A stretch of DNA of 54,965 nt from Clostridiaceae bacterium (GCA_021769555.1 JAETSR010000015.1:1-54965), one strand, 5' to 3'; shown: positions 22,893-31,572, counted from the first letter of the stretch. The notes: generated by a model from the letters alone, not told the origin. Numbers and translations: made by a program.

Positions 22893-22921
22893 AGGATACA
22901 CCAAAGCGCTAAATTTGTCAA
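22893..22921 (-). promoter_or_regulatory. Promoter of the type III antitoxin-toxin locus
   Basis: Minus strand TTGACA (22916-22921), 17-base spacer, TATCCT (22893-22898). The transcript would begin ~35 bases before the closing stem of the repeat domain. Confidence 0.7.
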
Positions 22922-22941
22922 GACAATTTTGTGCCGGCAGA

Positions 22942-23724
22942 TTACCCCGCCGCCATCTCCACACAAGCCCCGATAAAATCATCCCGCCTGCCCCTGAAAT
23001 CCAGATTCCCCCAGGCCCAGGGCGGGCTCTTTGGGGAGAGCGGGTGCCTGTCCGAGGCCATCAGCGCCACGGCGCACCTCATGCCGAAATAATTGCAGAC
23101 GCTGACAATGGCCGAGGACTCCATGTCCACCCCGGAAAATCCCCTCTCCCGCCAGAGGGCCTCCTTATAGTAGGTCTGGCGGTAGGGCGCGTCGGTGGTG
23201 ACGACGTCCCGATGCTTTACCGTGAAGCCCCGCTCTGTGAGAAAGTCCGCCGTATGCTCGCCGGGCCAGGGGCTGCTTGGCACGGCGAAGTCCCGGCCGG
23301 CGGAGTAGTGGTGGGAGGTGCCCTCCTCAATGAGCAGGCGGCTTGGGAGGAGCACGTCGCATACTTCCGTGTCCTCCCCGAAGGCCCCGCAAAGGCCAAC
23401 TACCAGCAGCTCCTCCACGCCCAGGGCATGGACCGTCTCCACACAGCACCCGGCCTGGGGCGCGCCCCTGCCCCCGTCGAAGAAGCAGACGTCCTCATGT
23501 CCCTCAATAGTGTAGACCGGGCTGTGCGCGATGAAGCCCGGCAGCTCCTCCATCAGGAGCCTTGTCTTAAAGCGCTCCTGCAATACCGGCAGCCCGCGGC
23601 CAAGGCAGAAGGCCACCCCGCGCTTTGGCAGGGGGCGCACGCCGGTGGTGACATGCTTGCTTTCGGCGTGCTGTTTGGTGGTGAACACCGGAGGGGTATT
23701 GTCTTCGTTAAAGAACCATTGCAT
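22942..23724 (-). CDS. Nucleoside phosphorylase family protein
   Basis: 260 aa. The purine/uridine phosphorylase fold is seen in the phosphate-binding and core motif ELLVVGLCGAFGEDTEVCDVL (near residue 125), the substrate region VVTTDAPYRQTYY, and the ribose-binding GFSGVDMESSAIVSVC with the conserved M-E near residue 200. These enzymes split nucleosides with phosphate into base and ribose-1-phosphate. The exact nucleoside cannot be told. It starts 7 bases after the ribbon-helix-helix gene, so the two form an operon; GGAGTGAC lies before ATG. Confidence 0.85.
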   Translation of the reverse strand: MQWFFNEDNTPPVFTTKQHAESKHVTTGVRPLPKRGVAFCLGRGLPVLQERFKTRLLMEELPGFIAHSPVYTIEGHEDVCFFDGGRGAPQAGCCVETVHALGVEELLVVGLCGAFGEDTEVCDVLLPSRLLIEEGTSHHYSAGRDFAVPSSPWPGEHTADFLTERGFTVKHRDVVTTDAPYRQTYYKEALWRERGFSGVDMESSAIVSVCNYFGMRCAVALMASDRHPLSPKSPPWAWGNLDFRGRRDDFIGACVEMAAG

Positions 23725-23730
23725 ATGCTG

Positions 23731-24156
23731 TCACTCCTTGTTTTTAAGGTCATAGTGCTCCCGGACCTCCGGTGTGCAGGAGACCTTGCCCCTTACCCGT
23801 ATGCCGCTTATGGCCGCGAAGAGCTTTTGCGCGGGTATTTCCGGGTCAATGCTCAGCACGCCGTAGCCGCTTACGCTCCTTGGCTTGCCGGACTCAAGTA
23901 TCTCGTCGATTTCCGGCTCGGTAAGCCTTGACACGCCCATGAACCAGTACCCGCTGCTGAGCCTTTTGCCGCTCTCCTCAGAGGCCCGCTGGATATTTGC
24001 CTCGTTGCGCCCCAGGGCCTCCCGGAGGGCCTGGTTTATAAAGTCGCTCCTGTTGAAGTAATGGCCGTTGTCCACCAAAAGGTCGATGGCTGCGAGGGTG
24101 GTCGTGTTGATGTTCACGGAAACTTTTTCTGTAAGGCTGCCTGTGCAGGTGTTCAT
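23731..24156 (-). CDS. Ribbon-helix-helix (CopG-type) regulator with C-terminal domain
   Basis: 141 aa from the ATG at 24156 (AAAGGA ten bases upstream). An earlier in-frame ATG at 24243 would place the promoter and operator inside the gene and is rejected. Residues ~9-55 form a ribbon-helix-helix: EKVSVNINTTTLAAIDLLVDNGHYFNRSDFINQALREAL. The remaining ~85 residues (WFMGVSRLTEPEIDEI, GYGVLSIDPEIPAQKLFAAI) are an unrecognised, probably ligand-sensing part. A 36-bp perfect palindrome overlaps its -10 box, so it very likely represses itself and the nucleoside phosphorylase behind it. Not a typical toxin-antitoxin antitoxin, since the partner is an enzyme. Confidence 0.78.
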   Translation of the reverse strand: MNTCTGSLTEKVSVNINTTTLAAIDLLVDNGHYFNRSDFINQALREALGRNEANIQRASEESGKRLSSGYWFMGVSRLTEPEIDEILESGKPRSVSGYGVLSIDPEIPAQKLFAAISGIRVRGKVSCTPEVREHYDLKNKE

Positions 24157-24183
24157 AAAATCAATGTCCTTTCCCACTTGAGT

Positions 24184-24219
24184 ATTATAAATATGCTCTG
24201 ATTGGAGCATATTTATAAT
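24184..24219 (-). promoter_or_regulatory. 36-bp palindromic operator of the RHH gene
   Basis: ATTATAAATATGCTC (24184-24198) is the exact reverse complement of 24205-24219 with a 6-base centre. It overlaps the -10 box, the usual place for an autorepressor. Ribbon-helix-helix dimers bind such inverted repeats cooperatively. Confidence 0.8.
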
Positions 24220-24243
24220 ATCACAGATATGAATCCCTGTCAA
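24215..24243 (-). promoter_or_regulatory. Promoter of the RHH-phosphorylase operon
   Basis: Minus strand TTGACA (24238-24243), 17-base spacer, TATTAT (24215-24220), overlapping the palindrome. Confidence 0.75.
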
Positions 24244-24254
24244 GGGCTTTTTTC

Positions 24255-24283
24255 TTGCTTTTCCCGGGAGTTTGAGTTACAAT
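24255..24283 (+). promoter_or_regulatory. Promoter of the DUF4317 gene
   Basis: TTGCTT (24255-24260), 17-base spacer, TACAAT (24278-24283), 47 bases before the start codon; divergent from the RHH operon. Confidence 0.5.
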
Positions 24284-24329
24284 GTAAGAGCCGCTCTGAA
24301 AAATAAAAAGCAAAGCGAGGTAGAGATAC

Positions 24330-25472
24330 ATGAACGAGAAGGAAATAGCGGAGATACGCCGCCGCTTCAACCCCGAGCGGAGCAATATAACCGCCGTCCA
24401 CGGCTGCTATGTCAGCGCCCAGGGGGAGATAGTCTCACAGTTCGGCCAGTCCCTCGGGGGGATGGCCCAGGAGGAGACGGAGAGCATACTCTCCGTCTTA
24501 AAGCGCACCCTCTCAGGCACCCTGGGCCGGCAGCTCAACGACATAGTCTTCGATACCCGGCAGGTGGTGGACAGCGAGGAGCACCGCCTGCTCATGGCCC
24601 TCAGGGACAGCGGCCTTAAAGACGAGGGCCTGACTGAGGCCTTTTACCGGCGGGTGATGGAGAGCGTCTCCATGGAGGGGCCCTATCTCATACTGCTGGC
24701 CCACGATAAATATGACGTGCCGTATAAGGCCAGTGACGGCGCGCCCAACCCGGACGGCTCCTGCGACGTGTTCACCTATGTGCTGTGCAGTATCTGCCCG
24801 GTGAAGGAGACAAAGCCCGCCCTGCGGTACGACGTGCCGGGGAGCGTTATCTGCAGCCGGGACGCGGACTGGCTCATATCCCCCCCGGAGCTGGGCTTTA
24901 TGTTCCCGGCCTTCGACGACCGCTCAGCGAATATCTATAACGCCCTGTACTACACCAAAAAGACCGACGACAACCACCCGGAGTTTGTGGAGGGCTTCTT
25001 CAAGGTCGAGCCCTCTATGCCTGCGGACATGCAGAAGGAGACCTTCAAAGAGGTCCTGGCGGAGTCCCTTGAGGAGGAGTGCAGCTACAGCGTGGTGCAG
25101 GAGCTCCAGGGGCGGCTCACGGAGCTGGTAGAGGAGCATAAGGCCAGTAAGAACCCCGAGCCCCTGACTGTGTCGAAGAACACCCTCGGCCATATGCTGG
25201 AGGACTGCGGGGTGGCCCCGGAGAAGACCGAGGCCTTTAAGGAGAAATTCGACGAGGCCTTCGACGGCGGGGCCCTGAGCCCGGGAAATCTCATAAACAC
25301 TAAGGAGATGGTGATAGAGGCCCCGGGAGTGACCATAAAACTTGAGCCGGACTACGGCGACCTGGTGGAGACAAAAATAGTGGACGGCCGGAGGTACATA
25401 ATGGTGCGCGTTGAGGGGGATATTGAGTTCAACGGCCTGAACGTGCAGTTTGACAGCCCTGGGGCAGTTTGA
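24330..25472 (+). CDS. DUF4317 family protein
   Basis: 380 aa. The N-terminus NEKEIAEIRRRFNPERSNIT and GCYVSAQGEIVSQFGQSLG, and later PYLILLAHDKYDVPYKASDG and GSCDVFTYVLCSICPVK, are the pattern of DUF4317, a family of cytoplasmic proteins common in Clostridia and of unknown function. No membrane segment or signal. GAGGTAGAG lies before ATG; it has its own promoter and is convergent with rsmI. Confidence 0.88.
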   Translation: MNEKEIAEIRRRFNPERSNITAVHGCYVSAQGEIVSQFGQSLGGMAQEETESILSVLKRTLSGTLGRQLNDIVFDTRQVVDSEEHRLLMALRDSGLKDEGLTEAFYRRVMESVSMEGPYLILLAHDKYDVPYKASDGAPNPDGSCDVFTYVLCSICPVKETKPALRYDVPGSVICSRDADWLISPPELGFMFPAFDDRSANIYNALYYTKKTDDNHPEFVEGFFKVEPSMPADMQKETFKEVLAESLEEECSYSVVQELQGRLTELVEEHKASKNPEPLTVSKNTLGHMLEDCGVAPEKTEAFKEKFDEAFDGGALSPGNLINTKEMVIEAPGVTIKLEPDYGDLVETKIVDGRRYIMVRVEGDIEFNGLNVQFDSPGAV

Positions 25473-25492
25473 CAGCCCCGGGGAGGAGTAAG

Positions 25493-26338
25493 CTATCCCC
25501 GGGTCAGGGCCTTATAGACGTCGGCCTTCCGGAGGCCCGTGTCCTTCGCGGCGAGCTTTGCCGCCTCTGAGGGGGACATGCCCTCCTCTGCTAGCTCCCG
25601 GGCCATGCTGACGGCCTCATCTATGGTGTACTCGGGCTCGGGACTGGCGGGGGGCTCCGCCCCGGCTATCACCAGCACGTACTCCCCCCGGGGCTCATGC
25701 TCCCGGTAGTGGGCGGCGGCTTCGCCCAGGGTGGTGCGCCAGACCTCTTCATGTACCTTTGTGAGCTCCCTGACCACGGCTATCTTCCTATCGCCGCCGA
25801 AGAGCTTCTCAAAGTCCGAGAGGGTGCGCCTGAGCTTATGGGGGGCCTCATAGAAAATCATGGTGCGGAGCTCCCCCTGTACCCCCTCAAGGTGCAGGCG
25901 GCGGCTCCGCTTGTTCATTGAGAGGAAGCCCTCGAAGGTGAAGCGCCCGGTGGGAAGGCCGCTTACGGCCAAGGCGGATATGGCCGCCGTGGGCCCGGGG
26001 ACCACGTATACCGGGATATCCTCGGCGGCACAGGCGGCGATGAGGGTCTCCCCGGGGTCTGATACGGCGGGCATGCCCGCGTCGGAGACAAGGGCGCAGG
26101 TCTCCCCCTCCCTCAGGCGGGCTATTATAGTCTCCCCGCGGCTCAGCTTATTGTGCTCAAAATAGCTTATAAGTGGCTTATGCTGTATATCAAAGCGGTT
26201 GAGCAGCCCCAGCGTGACCCTTGTGTCCTCCGCGGCGATAAAGTCCGCCTCCATAAGGGTCTCCCGGGCCCGGGGGGAGAAGTCGCCCAGGTTCCCGATG
26301 GGTGTGCCCACCACGTACAGCGCGCCTTTTTCAAGCAT
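25493..26338 (-). CDS. rsmI: 16S rRNA (cytidine1402-2'-O)-methyltransferase
   Basis: 281 aa from the ATG at 26338, chosen because AAAGGAG lies before it and the family begins here (LYVVGTPIGNLGDFSPRARETL). The tetrapyrrole-methylase fold shows in LVSDAGMPAVSDPGETL (residues ~75-93) and VVPGPTAAISALAVSGLPTGRF. It methylates the ribose of C1402 in 16S rRNA to tune decoding. It follows trmN6 by 14 bases, as yabC follows yabB (one gene between) in Bacillus. Confidence 0.95.
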   Translation of the reverse strand: MLEKGALYVVGTPIGNLGDFSPRARETLMEADFIAAEDTRVTLGLLNRFDIQHKPLISYFEHNKLSRGETIIARLREGETCALVSDAGMPAVSDPGETLIAACAAEDIPVYVVPGPTAAISALAVSGLPTGRFTFEGFLSMNKRSRRLHLEGVQGELRTMIFYEAPHKLRRTLSDFEKLFGGDRKIAVVRELTKVHEEVWRTTLGEAAAHYREHEPRGEYVLVIAGAEPPASPEPEYTIDEAVSMARELAEEGMSPSEAAKLAAKDTGLRKADVYKALTRG

Positions 26339-26352
26339 ATGCCTGCTCCTTT

Positions 26353-27078
26353 CTATTGTTCGAGATAATCTCCGTATATTCTTTTCATCTCCAGGCTGTA
26401 CATGCCGGAGCCGTCGGTTATGAACAGGTTCTCCTCTACGCTTATCCCCCTCCCGCCGCCCTTGCGGCATTCAAGGAGAAGCAGGTACGGCTTCTTTCCC
26501 GGCCTCTGCTGCACCAGCCGCATCCGCTTTGGCTCAAGGCCATGCCCGGAAAACACTGCCACAGCCTCCCCAAGGCGCGAGGCCGGCAGGCATAGGCAGA
26601 GCCTTCCGCCGTGCCGGAGGGAGTACCCGGCGGCCTCGGCCAAATCCGTGAGCAGGAAGGAGGCGCTGTGACGGGCCAGCTCCCTCTGGGGGGACCGGCT
26701 TACAGCACCGCTGCCCGGGGGGAAGTAGGGCGGGTTGCAGGCAATCAGGTCCAGGGACTGGTGGGGGAGGATATTTTTATAGTCCCGGATACCGCCCTCT
26801 GTTGGCGTTATAAGCCGCTCCATGCCGCTGTCAAGTATGGAGCGCCCAAGGAGTTCCAGGGCCTCCCGCTGTATGTCCAGGGCCAGGATTGACCCTGGCC
26901 GCGCCCGGTATCCCCATAAAAGGGATATCACCCCGCAGCCGCACCCCAGGTCCGCGCAGGAGCTCCCGGGCTTTGGCATGGAGAAATCCGCAAGCAGAAG
27001 GGTGTCGGTGCCAAAGCCGAAGCCCTCCGCCGTCAGCACCTTCAGCTTTCTGCCAAGGGGCTCCCAGCGTGCGTCCAT
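26353..27078 (-). CDS. trmN6: tRNA1(Val) (adenine37-N6)-methyltransferase-like protein
   Basis: 241 aa. S-adenosylmethionine binding motif I is SCADLGCGCGVISLLWGY (residues ~40-57); the catalytic NPPY motif is DLIACNPPYFPPGSG near residue 112. This is the TrmN6/YabB type, which modifies A37 of a tRNA. It lies in the conserved ricT/rsmI neighbourhood, supporting the assignment. The N-terminus FGFGTDTLLLADF is also typical. Confidence 0.88.
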   Translation of the reverse strand: MDARWEPLGRKLKVLTAEGFGFGTDTLLLADFSMPKPGSSCADLGCGCGVISLLWGYRARPGSILALDIQREALELLGRSILDSGMERLITPTEGGIRDYKNILPHQSLDLIACNPPYFPPGSGAVSRSPQRELARHSASFLLTDLAEAAGYSLRHGGRLCLCLPASRLGEAVAVFSGHGLEPKRMRLVQQRPGKKPYLLLLECRKGGGRGISVEENLFITDGSGMYSLEMKRIYGDYLEQ

Positions 27079-27110
27079 ATGAGCTTACCTCCCTATAATA
27101 GGTATATCAC

Positions 27111-27146
27111 AAAAAAGCGAAGCCCAAGGTTTTCAGGCTTCGCTTC
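27111..27146 (-). terminator. Terminator after ferredoxin gene
   Basis: Minus strand AAGCGAAGCC pairs with GGCTTCGCTT over a ~11-base loop, followed by TTTT. It lies 20 bases after the ferredoxin stop codon. Confidence 0.85.
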
Positions 27147-27165
27147 TTCTCGGTATTGTTTGGCC

Positions 27166-27369
<204 letters not shown>

Positions 27370-27435
27370 TTACGCCGCATTGTACTCATATTGTAACATA
27401 TATCTGCAAAAATGCAAGAACTTTTTTAGACAGGC

Positions 27436-28299
27436 TCATTCCAAATCTTTCAGCTGCTCAAGTTCCTTCCTGTCTATCTTCATCCTGCCGTCACGAAGCA
27501 GCTTTATCTGGTCCACGGTATAGACCTTCGGGGCGGCGTCCGGGTCCTTGTCAAGGCGCACGGTGAGCTTTCTTGTCAGAAGGTTCTGGTCTATCACGAC
27601 CCCCTTGCCGTCCGGGGTGGACACTATGGCGTTCACCTTGGGCGTGCTCTTTAAAAGGTCCTGATAGGCCTCCTGCTCATACTTTAAGCAGCACATGAGC
27701 CGGCCGCAGGCCCCGGATATCTTCACGGGGTTCAGGGAGAGCCCCTGCTCCTTTGCCATCTTTATGGACACCGGCTGAAAGCCCCCTAAAAACGACCCGC
27801 AGCAGAAGGGCCGCCCGCATATGCCGAGGCCCCCAAGCATTTTCGCCTCGTCCCGCACGCCTATCTGCCGAAGCTCTATCCTTGTGCGGAACATCCCCGC
27901 CAGGTCCTTCACAAGCTCCCTGAAGTCCACCCTGCCGTCGGCGGTGAAGTAGAAGAGAATCTTGCTGTTGTCGAAGGTGTACTCCACGTCCACAAGCTTC
28001 ATCTCAAGGCCCCTTGCGGCTATGCGCTTTTCACAGGCCTTGAACGCCGCCTTCTCCTTTTTGTGGTTCTCTTCAACCGCCTCAAGGTCCTCCGGGGAGG
28101 CAGGGCGTATGAGCTTTCTCAGGGGCTGTATAATGGCGGAGTCCCGCACCTCGGTGTTCTCCATGGCCACCTCGCCGCACTCTATGCCCCGGGCAGTCTC
28201 CACTATGGCCCGGCTGCCCTTTTTGAGCTTTACCCCGCCCGGGTCGAAATAATATACTTTGCCGGTGCTTTTGAACCGCACCCCAATCACTTCTGCCAT
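27436..28299 (-). CDS. ricT: PSP1-domain protein RicT (YaaT)
   Basis: 287 aa. Conserved cysteine motifs of the Ric iron-sulfur complex subunit are present: CGRPFCC near residue 160 and CGRLMCC near residue 197, plus the PSP1 core VRFKSTGKVYYFDPG and ELRQIGVRDEAKMLGG. In Bacillus, RicT works with RicA and RicF to guide RNase Y cleavage of mRNAs and affects sporulation and competence. It overlaps holB by 13 bases, as expected for the conserved darA-holB-ricT operon. Confidence 0.93.
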   Translation of the reverse strand: MAEVIGVRFKSTGKVYYFDPGGVKLKKGSRAIVETARGIECGEVAMENTEVRDSAIIQPLRKLIRPASPEDLEAVEENHKKEKAAFKACEKRIAARGLEMKLVDVEYTFDNSKILFYFTADGRVDFRELVKDLAGMFRTRIELRQIGVRDEAKMLGGLGICGRPFCCGSFLGGFQPVSIKMAKEQGLSLNPVKISGACGRLMCCLKYEQEAYQDLLKSTPKVNAIVSTPDGKGVVIDQNLLTRKLTVRLDKDPDAAPKVYTVDQIKLLRDGRMKIDRKELEQLKDLE

Positions 28300-29297
28300 T
28301 TATTTTCTCCTAACGTATGAGGTATGCCGCGCCGCTGAAGCCCGGCACAGTAAAATGTGAGCAGCAGGCCGGCGTTGGCGTTGCGCTCGAGCATCCGAAG
28401 GGCCTCGGAAGTAAGCTCACTGAGGGCCATGAGCCGCCCGGTGGAAAAGCTCCGAAGGGCCTCCACAGCCTCCGGCGCGCCGCTGAGAAGGGACTCCCCC
28501 CCCGCCTGACGGACACAGGCGTCCCGGAATATGAGCCCCAGCCTCTCAAGGGTCTCCCTGAAAAGGGCCCTGTCCCCCTGCATTGGGGCGGCGGCCTTCA
28601 GCAGCCCGTGCCCGGGCCCCCTTATGGCCGAGGCCACCCGGGCGGCTGTTATGAACGCCTGAGAGGCCCCCGCCCCCTCAAGGGCCTCCTGCATACGCCC
28701 GAGGTTTCCCCCGAAGCGCCCGGCGAGCTCCAGGGCGGCCTCGGGCTCAGCGCCTTTGTTTTTGCACAGCCAGTCCGCGGCCTCCTGTATCCCCGGGGGG
28801 CGCAGAGTGAATATCTGTGCCCGGGAACGTATTGTGGGAAGGACCGCGCCGGGCGACGGGCATATCATGATGAACACGGCGCTGTCCGGGGGCTCCTCTA
28901 TGAGCTTTAAAAGCTTATTCTGGGCCGCTTCCAGAGTGTTCCCCCCAAGCTGCACGATGTATACGCTGCACCTTGCCTCCTCGGGCATACGGTAAGCGTC
29001 CTCGAGCATGGCGCGCACAGCGTCCACGCTAAGGGCTCCCGAGGCCCCGCTGCCCTCTATGGTCCTGATATCAGGATGGCTCCCCGCCCGGGCCCTTATG
29101 CAGCTGGGGCATTCGCCGCAGGGGGCCCGCTCCTTATTGCGGCAGACCAGGGCCATGGCCGTGAGGGCGGCCAGGGTCCTCCTGCCCGAGCCCTTCTCCC
29201 CGCAAAAAAGCAGGGCATGGGGAAAACGCCCCGCGGAAAAGGCGCGCGACAGGGCCTCCTTCACAGGGGCGTTCCCCAGAAATCCCGGAAATTCCAT
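28287..29297 (-). CDS. holB: DNA polymerase III subunit delta'
   Basis: 336 aa. N-terminal clamp-loader fold: LGNAPVKEALSRAF, then a phosphate-loop remnant CGEKGSGRRT, in which the lysine is arginine, and a zinc finger CRNKERAPCGECPSC. SVDAVRAMLEDAY and VYIVQLGG follow. Delta' is the stator of the replication clamp loader and does not hydrolyse ATP, which agrees with the changed loop. Start codon overlaps the stop of darA; ricT overlaps its end. Confidence 0.92.
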   Translation of the reverse strand: MEFPGFLGNAPVKEALSRAFSAGRFPHALLFCGEKGSGRRTLAALTAMALVCRNKERAPCGECPSCIRARAGSHPDIRTIEGSGASGALSVDAVRAMLEDAYRMPEEARCSVYIVQLGGNTLEAAQNKLLKLIEEPPDSAVFIMICPSPGAVLPTIRSRAQIFTLRPPGIQEAADWLCKNKGAEPEAALELAGRFGGNLGRMQEALEGAGASQAFITAARVASAIRGPGHGLLKAAAPMQGDRALFRETLERLGLIFRDACVRQAGGESLLSGAPEAVEALRSFSTGRLMALSELTSEALRMLERNANAGLLLTFYCAGLQRRGIPHTLGENKWQK

Positions 29298-29620
29298 CAG
29301 ACCTTCTCGAAGCGGTCCACGTTCAGCACAAAGATGGTGGAGCCGCCCACAGTGACCTCGACCGGGAAGGAGGAGTACATGCCCACCTCCATGGTGGAGG
29401 AGTGGGGCACTATCTGGGTACGGCGGCTGCTGTACTTGGATATTATGCCGATAACGTCGTCAACCTTCTCGTCGTCCACACCGGAGATAAAGGTGGTGTT
29501 GCCAGCCATCAGAAAGCCGCCGGTGGTGGCCAGCTTCGTGACGGAAAAGCCCTCGCGGGTCAGGGCCGAGGACACGGCGCCGCTGTCGTCGTTGCTGACG
29601 ATTGCAAGGATAAGTTTCAT
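29297..29620 (-). CDS. darA: Cyclic di-AMP receptor DarA (PII-like)
   Basis: 107 aa. Family pattern: MKLILAIVSNDDSGAVSSAL, LATTGGFLMAGNTTFISGVDD and EVTVGGSTIFVLNV. These trimeric PII-like proteins (YaaQ/PstA/DarA) bind cyclic di-AMP and pass on the signal in potassium and nitrogen homeostasis. First gene of the darA-holB-ricT operon; AAAGGGGAG lies before ATG. Confidence 0.95.
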   Translation of the reverse strand: MKLILAIVSNDDSGAVSSALTREGFSVTKLATTGGFLMAGNTTFISGVDDEKVDDVIGIISKYSSRRTQIVPHSSTMEVGMYSSFPVEVTVGGSTIFVLNVDRFEKV

Positions 29621-29710
29621 AATAGAGCTCCCCTTTCTGGTATAGAGGTCATTTTCATCTATTTTAACATAAACCCGGGGAAAAATCTAGTCCTAAGGAG
29701 AAATTTCACT

Positions 29711-30439
29711 TCAATTTACACCGCAGGTAAGCAGTTTCGCCTCATCCTGGCTGAGCCCGGAGTACTTTACCATAAGCCCCACCACCTGCCGCTGGCGCTG
29801 GGCGGCAAGGTCCGGGTTCACGCTGGGGTCGTAGGCCGAGGGGGCGTTGGGAACGCCCGCAAGGAGCGTGCACTCATAGTCCGTCATCTCAGAGGGGTCC
29901 TTGCCGAAGTATGCCCGGCTGGCGTCGCCCACGGTGTAGCAGCCGCTGCCAAAGTAAATGCTGTTCACATAGAGCTCAAGTATCTCGTCCTTATTGAGCC
30001 TGCTCTCAATGTTCCAGGCCATGAAGACCTCCGCTATCTTCCGGGTGAGCTCCTTCTCCTGTGTAAAATACAGGTTTTTGGCCAGCTGCTGGGTGATGGT
30101 GCTGCCGCCCTCTGCAAAGGACAGGGTCTTTATGTCGTTATAAAGGGCCCGGCCTATGGCGATATAGTCCACGCCCTCGTGCTCATAGAACCGGTGGTCC
30201 TCCACGGCGATAACGGCGTCCAGGTATGTTTCAGGCAGCATTGAGGCCTCTGTGAAGCCCTCCTTCGAGCGGATATCCCTGACGGCCTCCATAAGCGGCT
30301 TCTCATCCAGGGCGGCGGTGTACATAAAATAGCCCCTAAGGGTAACGCCCCCGGCGGCGGTTATACATAGGGCGAAGAATATCAGGACTATGTTCCGGAC
30401 GGTTTTAAGCGCCGTGCGCTTCTTCTTGCTTTCTGCCAT
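29711..30439 (-). CDS. Membrane-anchored peptidoglycan glycosyltransferase (GT51)
   Basis: 242 aa from the ATG at 30439 (GAAGGGAG upstream). A basic stretch and one helix (residues ~16-38, VRNIVLIFFALCITAAGGV) anchor the protein. GT51 motifs: AVEDHRFYEHEGVDYIAIGR with the catalytic glutamate, GGSTITQQLAKNLYF, RKIAEVFMAWNIE and LELYVNSIYFGSGCYTV. It joins lipid II units into glycan chains outside the membrane; no transpeptidase domain is present, so it is a monofunctional enzyme. Confidence 0.92.
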   Translation of the reverse strand: MAESKKKRTALKTVRNIVLIFFALCITAAGGVTLRGYFMYTAALDEKPLMEAVRDIRSKEGFTEASMLPETYLDAVIAVEDHRFYEHEGVDYIAIGRALYNDIKTLSFAEGGSTITQQLAKNLYFTQEKELTRKIAEVFMAWNIESRLNKDEILELYVNSIYFGSGCYTVGDASRAYFGKDPSEMTDYECTLLAGVPNAPSAYDPSVNPDLAAQRQRQVVGLMVKYSGLSQDEAKLLTCGVN

Positions 30440-30531
30440 CGTAAGGACTCCCTTCGCGTTTGATACCAATATTCTAGCAGGGCTTCCTTGCGAAATCCTT
30501 ACGGAAATTCTTTCAGGTTCTTTGCCGTACC

Positions 30532-31572
30532 TTACAATTCATGTAAGGCTGCTTTCTCAATAAGAAAGATACCGGCCTTTTTCCCGGAGACAAGTATGTC
30601 GTACCTCTTGGCGGCGCCGAGCCCGGGTATACTTTCCAGCGCCTTATTGAGCTCATCCTTTGCGGCGGTGAGCAGGACGATTCGGCCCCCGGGCTTTAAG
30701 CAGGCGTTCATCTCAGCCAGGGCCTTAAAGTAAAACTCCCCGACGGACATGCCCAGGTCCTGATAGAGCCCCCAGGGCGGGTCGGTTATGAAGGCGTCCA
30801 CGGTTTCGGGCCCGAGGGCCTCTGTGAGCCTTAGGGCGTCCTGGTTCACAATATGGATATTCTCCCGGCGGGGGAGCTTTTGGCGGGAGGAGTCCAGCAT
30901 TCTCCCGTCCGTGTCAAAGGCGAATATCTCCCTGTAGGGGAAACGCCTGCACCGCTCCCGGGGTATGGAGCCGTGGCCGCAGAAGGGGTCGATAACCAGG
31001 TCGCCGGGCCCAGGCCCGGAGAGCCAGCAGAGCATATATGCGAGCTCAGGGTGCAGCTCCCCGGGGGAGAGGAGCTTATCATAGGCCTTATGCCGGGTGA
31101 GGCGCTTGAGGAACCACCCCTGCCCGTCGGAGCGGACCATGGCCCAGAACTCGCTGTCGGGAAGGGAGCGGTCAGGGCGAAGGCCGCTTTCACGGCTGAG
31201 CCTGTCCTCCACAGCGGCCCGGGCCCTCTTGGGCACAAAGACCAGCTGCCCGCGGCAGGAGCATACCAGGCGGAAGGTCCTTGTGCCCTTGGGATTGTCC
31301 CGGCAGGCGGGCCAGTCGGCGGGGGAGCCCGGCAGGGCGCGGATAAACCCGGCAAGACCCTCGGACGTCGGGACGGCGGGGGCGGCATGCAGCACCCGGA
31401 AGATATTGTTGAAGCAAAAGAGGTTCAGGCCGCTGTAGGGCACGGCGGTGGTAAAGTCCACGGAGCCCCCGGACAGGGAGAGGCCATCCAGGTCCTTGAG
31501 GCGGCCCCTGAGTATATCGGCGCAAATCTCCTCCGAGCCGGGTATGCACAGGCCGAGATAGCGGTATTTCAT
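30532..31572 (-). CDS. TRM11/UPF0020-type RNA methyltransferase
   Basis: 346 aa. C-terminal methyltransferase domain with DLVIDPFCGHGSIPRERCRRF (residues ~195-215) and catalytic DAFITDPPWGLYQD near residue 262. The N-terminal ~150 residues are likely a THUMP-like RNA-binding part (LCSCRGQ-like strand FRLVCSCRGQLVFVP). Members methylate guanosine in tRNA or rRNA; the exact target is unknown. No overlap with neighbours; ATG near GGAGG at 31572. Confidence 0.82.
   Translation of the reverse strand: MKYRYLGLCIPGSEEICADILRGRLKDLDGLSLSGGSVDFTTAVPYSGLNLFCFNNIFRVLHAAPAVPTSEGLAGFIRALPGSPADWPACRDNPKGTRTFRLVCSCRGQLVFVPKRARAAVEDRLSRESGLRPDRSLPDSEFWAMVRSDGQGWFLKRLTRHKAYDKLLSPGELHPELAYMLCWLSGPGPGDLVIDPFCGHGSIPRERCRRFPYREIFAFDTDGRMLDSSRQKLPRRENIHIVNQDALRLTEALGPETVDAFITDPPWGLYQDLGMSVGEFYFKALAEMNACLKPGGRIVLLTAAKDELNKALESIPGLGAAKRYDILVSGKKAGIFLIEKAALHEL

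Noticed and set aside
24157-24243. Longer RHH protein starting at 24243
   Set aside because: This start would lie in the -35 box and place the promoter and 36-bp palindrome inside the coding region; no ribosome site is there.
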